Origin: Sphingobacteriaceae bacterium
GTDB lineage: Bacteria > Bacteroidota > Bacteroidia > UBA7662
DNA length: 33,546 nt
NCBI GenBank assembly: GCA_030682795.1
Contig: JAUXNJ010000011.1
Coordinates: 1 to 33,546 of the forward strand
Reading direction: 5' to 3'
Shown here piece after piece: positions 33,264-33,546 of the stretch. Numbering within the stretch: the first letter of the stretch is position 1; every line of letters starts with the position of its first letter. The notes under the pieces were generated by a model that saw only the letters and a program-made list of their open reading frames with translations, did no database searches and was not told where the DNA came from. The translations under genes and the position numbers were made by a program.

Positions 33264-33452
33264 TCAGCTGCGTTTGCGGGCGTCCCAGGCTTTTTTGGCA
33301 CCGAGACCGGCACCAGCAGCGAGCAACAGACTCAAGCCGCCGTCGATGGGCACGGCTTCGGGGGATGCTGGGGGTTGAGGCTGCGCCATGGCTACCTGAC
33401 TTATAACGATCAAGGCAACGATGGCCAAGCTAATGTGAAGGAACTTTTTCAT
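33264..33452 (-). CDS. Small exported protein with VPIDGG-type C-terminal sorting-like tail
   Basis: A 62-residue protein. Residues 1-24 are a signal peptide (MKKFLHISLAIVALIVISQV then AMAQ). A short proline-rich spacer PQPPASPEA leads to VPIDGG (34-39), a hydrophobic helix LSLLLAAGAGLGA and a basic end KKAWDARKRS. The order of short motif, transmembrane helix and basic tail resembles sorting signals such as PEP-CTERM, and I recall the VPIDGG version being named PID-CTERM in Bacteroidota. Almost nothing would remain outside the membrane after processing, so it may act as a tiny membrane protein. The ATG at 33452 is 21 bases after the stop of a T9SS-tail gene, so they are probably one transcript. 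Confidence 0.85.
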   Translation of the reverse strand: MKKFLHISLAIVALIVISQVAMAQPQPPASPEAVPIDGGLSLLLAAGAGLGAKKAWDARKRS

Positions 33453-33473
33453 ATCTATAAGGTCGTTTATTGC

Positions 33474-33546
33474 TTAGAAAATAACTTTTACGGTTTTTAC
33501 ACTTGCGCCGCTCACCAACTGCACTACATAGGTGCCTTTGGCCAGG
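33474..33546 (-). CDS. C-terminal fragment of a probable T9SS cargo protein
   Basis: Only the last 23 complete codons and the stop (33474-33476) are inside the window; the gene continues beyond the right edge. They read LAKGTYVVQLVSGASVKTVK then VIF, which matches the end of a type A T9SS sorting domain (the L-x-K/A-G-x-Y-x-V pattern followed by a basic KxVKxVI end). The rest of the protein, and so its function, is unknown. It lies 21 bases upstream of the PID-tail gene. Confidence 0.7.
   Translation of the reverse strand, partial: LAKGTYVVQLVSGASVKTVKVIF

Noticed and set aside
33215-33406. Plus-strand open frame of 63 codons opposite the PID-tail gene
   Set aside because: The minus-strand frame has a signal peptide, a conserved tail and a neighbouring operon gene; the plus-strand frame has none of these.

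Overview
The window reads as chromosomal DNA of a free-living Bacteroidota (Bacteroidetes) bacterium. Four kinds of evidence support this. There are proteins with type IX secretion (T9SS) C-terminal sorting tails, plus a PorT-like and a DUF4835 (PorD-like) protein. The gene order bamD-rpoZ-coaBC-DUF4835-recN is typical of the phylum. The E1 alpha and beta subunits of a 2-oxoacid dehydrogenase are fused. Several intergenic regions carry the phylum-specific promoter form TTG-N(16-19)-TAnnTTTG, and most starts lack a strong Shine-Dalgarno. Family-level placement is not possible from this window alone. I see no phage, IS element, CRISPR array or tRNA.

Layout. Positions 1-186 hold the end of an rRNA operon (5S rRNA and its terminator). 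Positions 237-923 encode an unrecognised lipoprotein on the minus strand. Positions 1195-7929 are a minus-strand housekeeping block: bamD, rpoZ, coaBC, a DUF4835 protein and recN, followed by fabI and a two-domain universal stress protein. A short region with two outward-facing promoter candidates (7936-8045) separates it from plus-strand genes: an alpha-oxoamine synthase (probable serine palmitoyltransferase) and a 57-residue histone-like protein that was too short for ordinary ORF calling. Positions 9707-15902 form a tightly packed plus-strand run: tatC, rpiB, an M28 peptidase, a LutB-like iron-sulphur protein and the fused E1. Next are a 1907-residue T9SS surface protein, ribosomal protein L31 (cysteine-free type) and a secreted endonuclease/exonuclease/phosphatase-fold protein. 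engB lies on the minus strand, followed by plus-strand ubiE/menG, porT and an SDR dehydrogenase, then minus-strand dcd.

The right end (27010-33546) looks like an alpha-glucan and surface-binding region. A GT-B glycosyltransferase and a GH57 protein are two bases apart. They converge on a 1138-residue T9SS protein built of four tandem modules with an exact 510-nt period and a starch-binding-like domain. Upstream of it are a 62-residue protein with a VPIDGG-type tripartite tail and the last 23 codons of another probable T9SS cargo.

No wholly new system is evident. The items most worth a second look are the perfectly periodic four-module surface protein without a recognisable catalytic domain, the GH57 protein whose region-4 motif is degenerate, the mini-protein with the PID-type tail, and the bamD promoter/start arrangement that implies a very short or absent leader. 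No gene-free stretch exceeds 300 bases. The largest gaps, 924-1194 and 32968-33263, hold nothing I can name apart from the terminator at 1140-1173.
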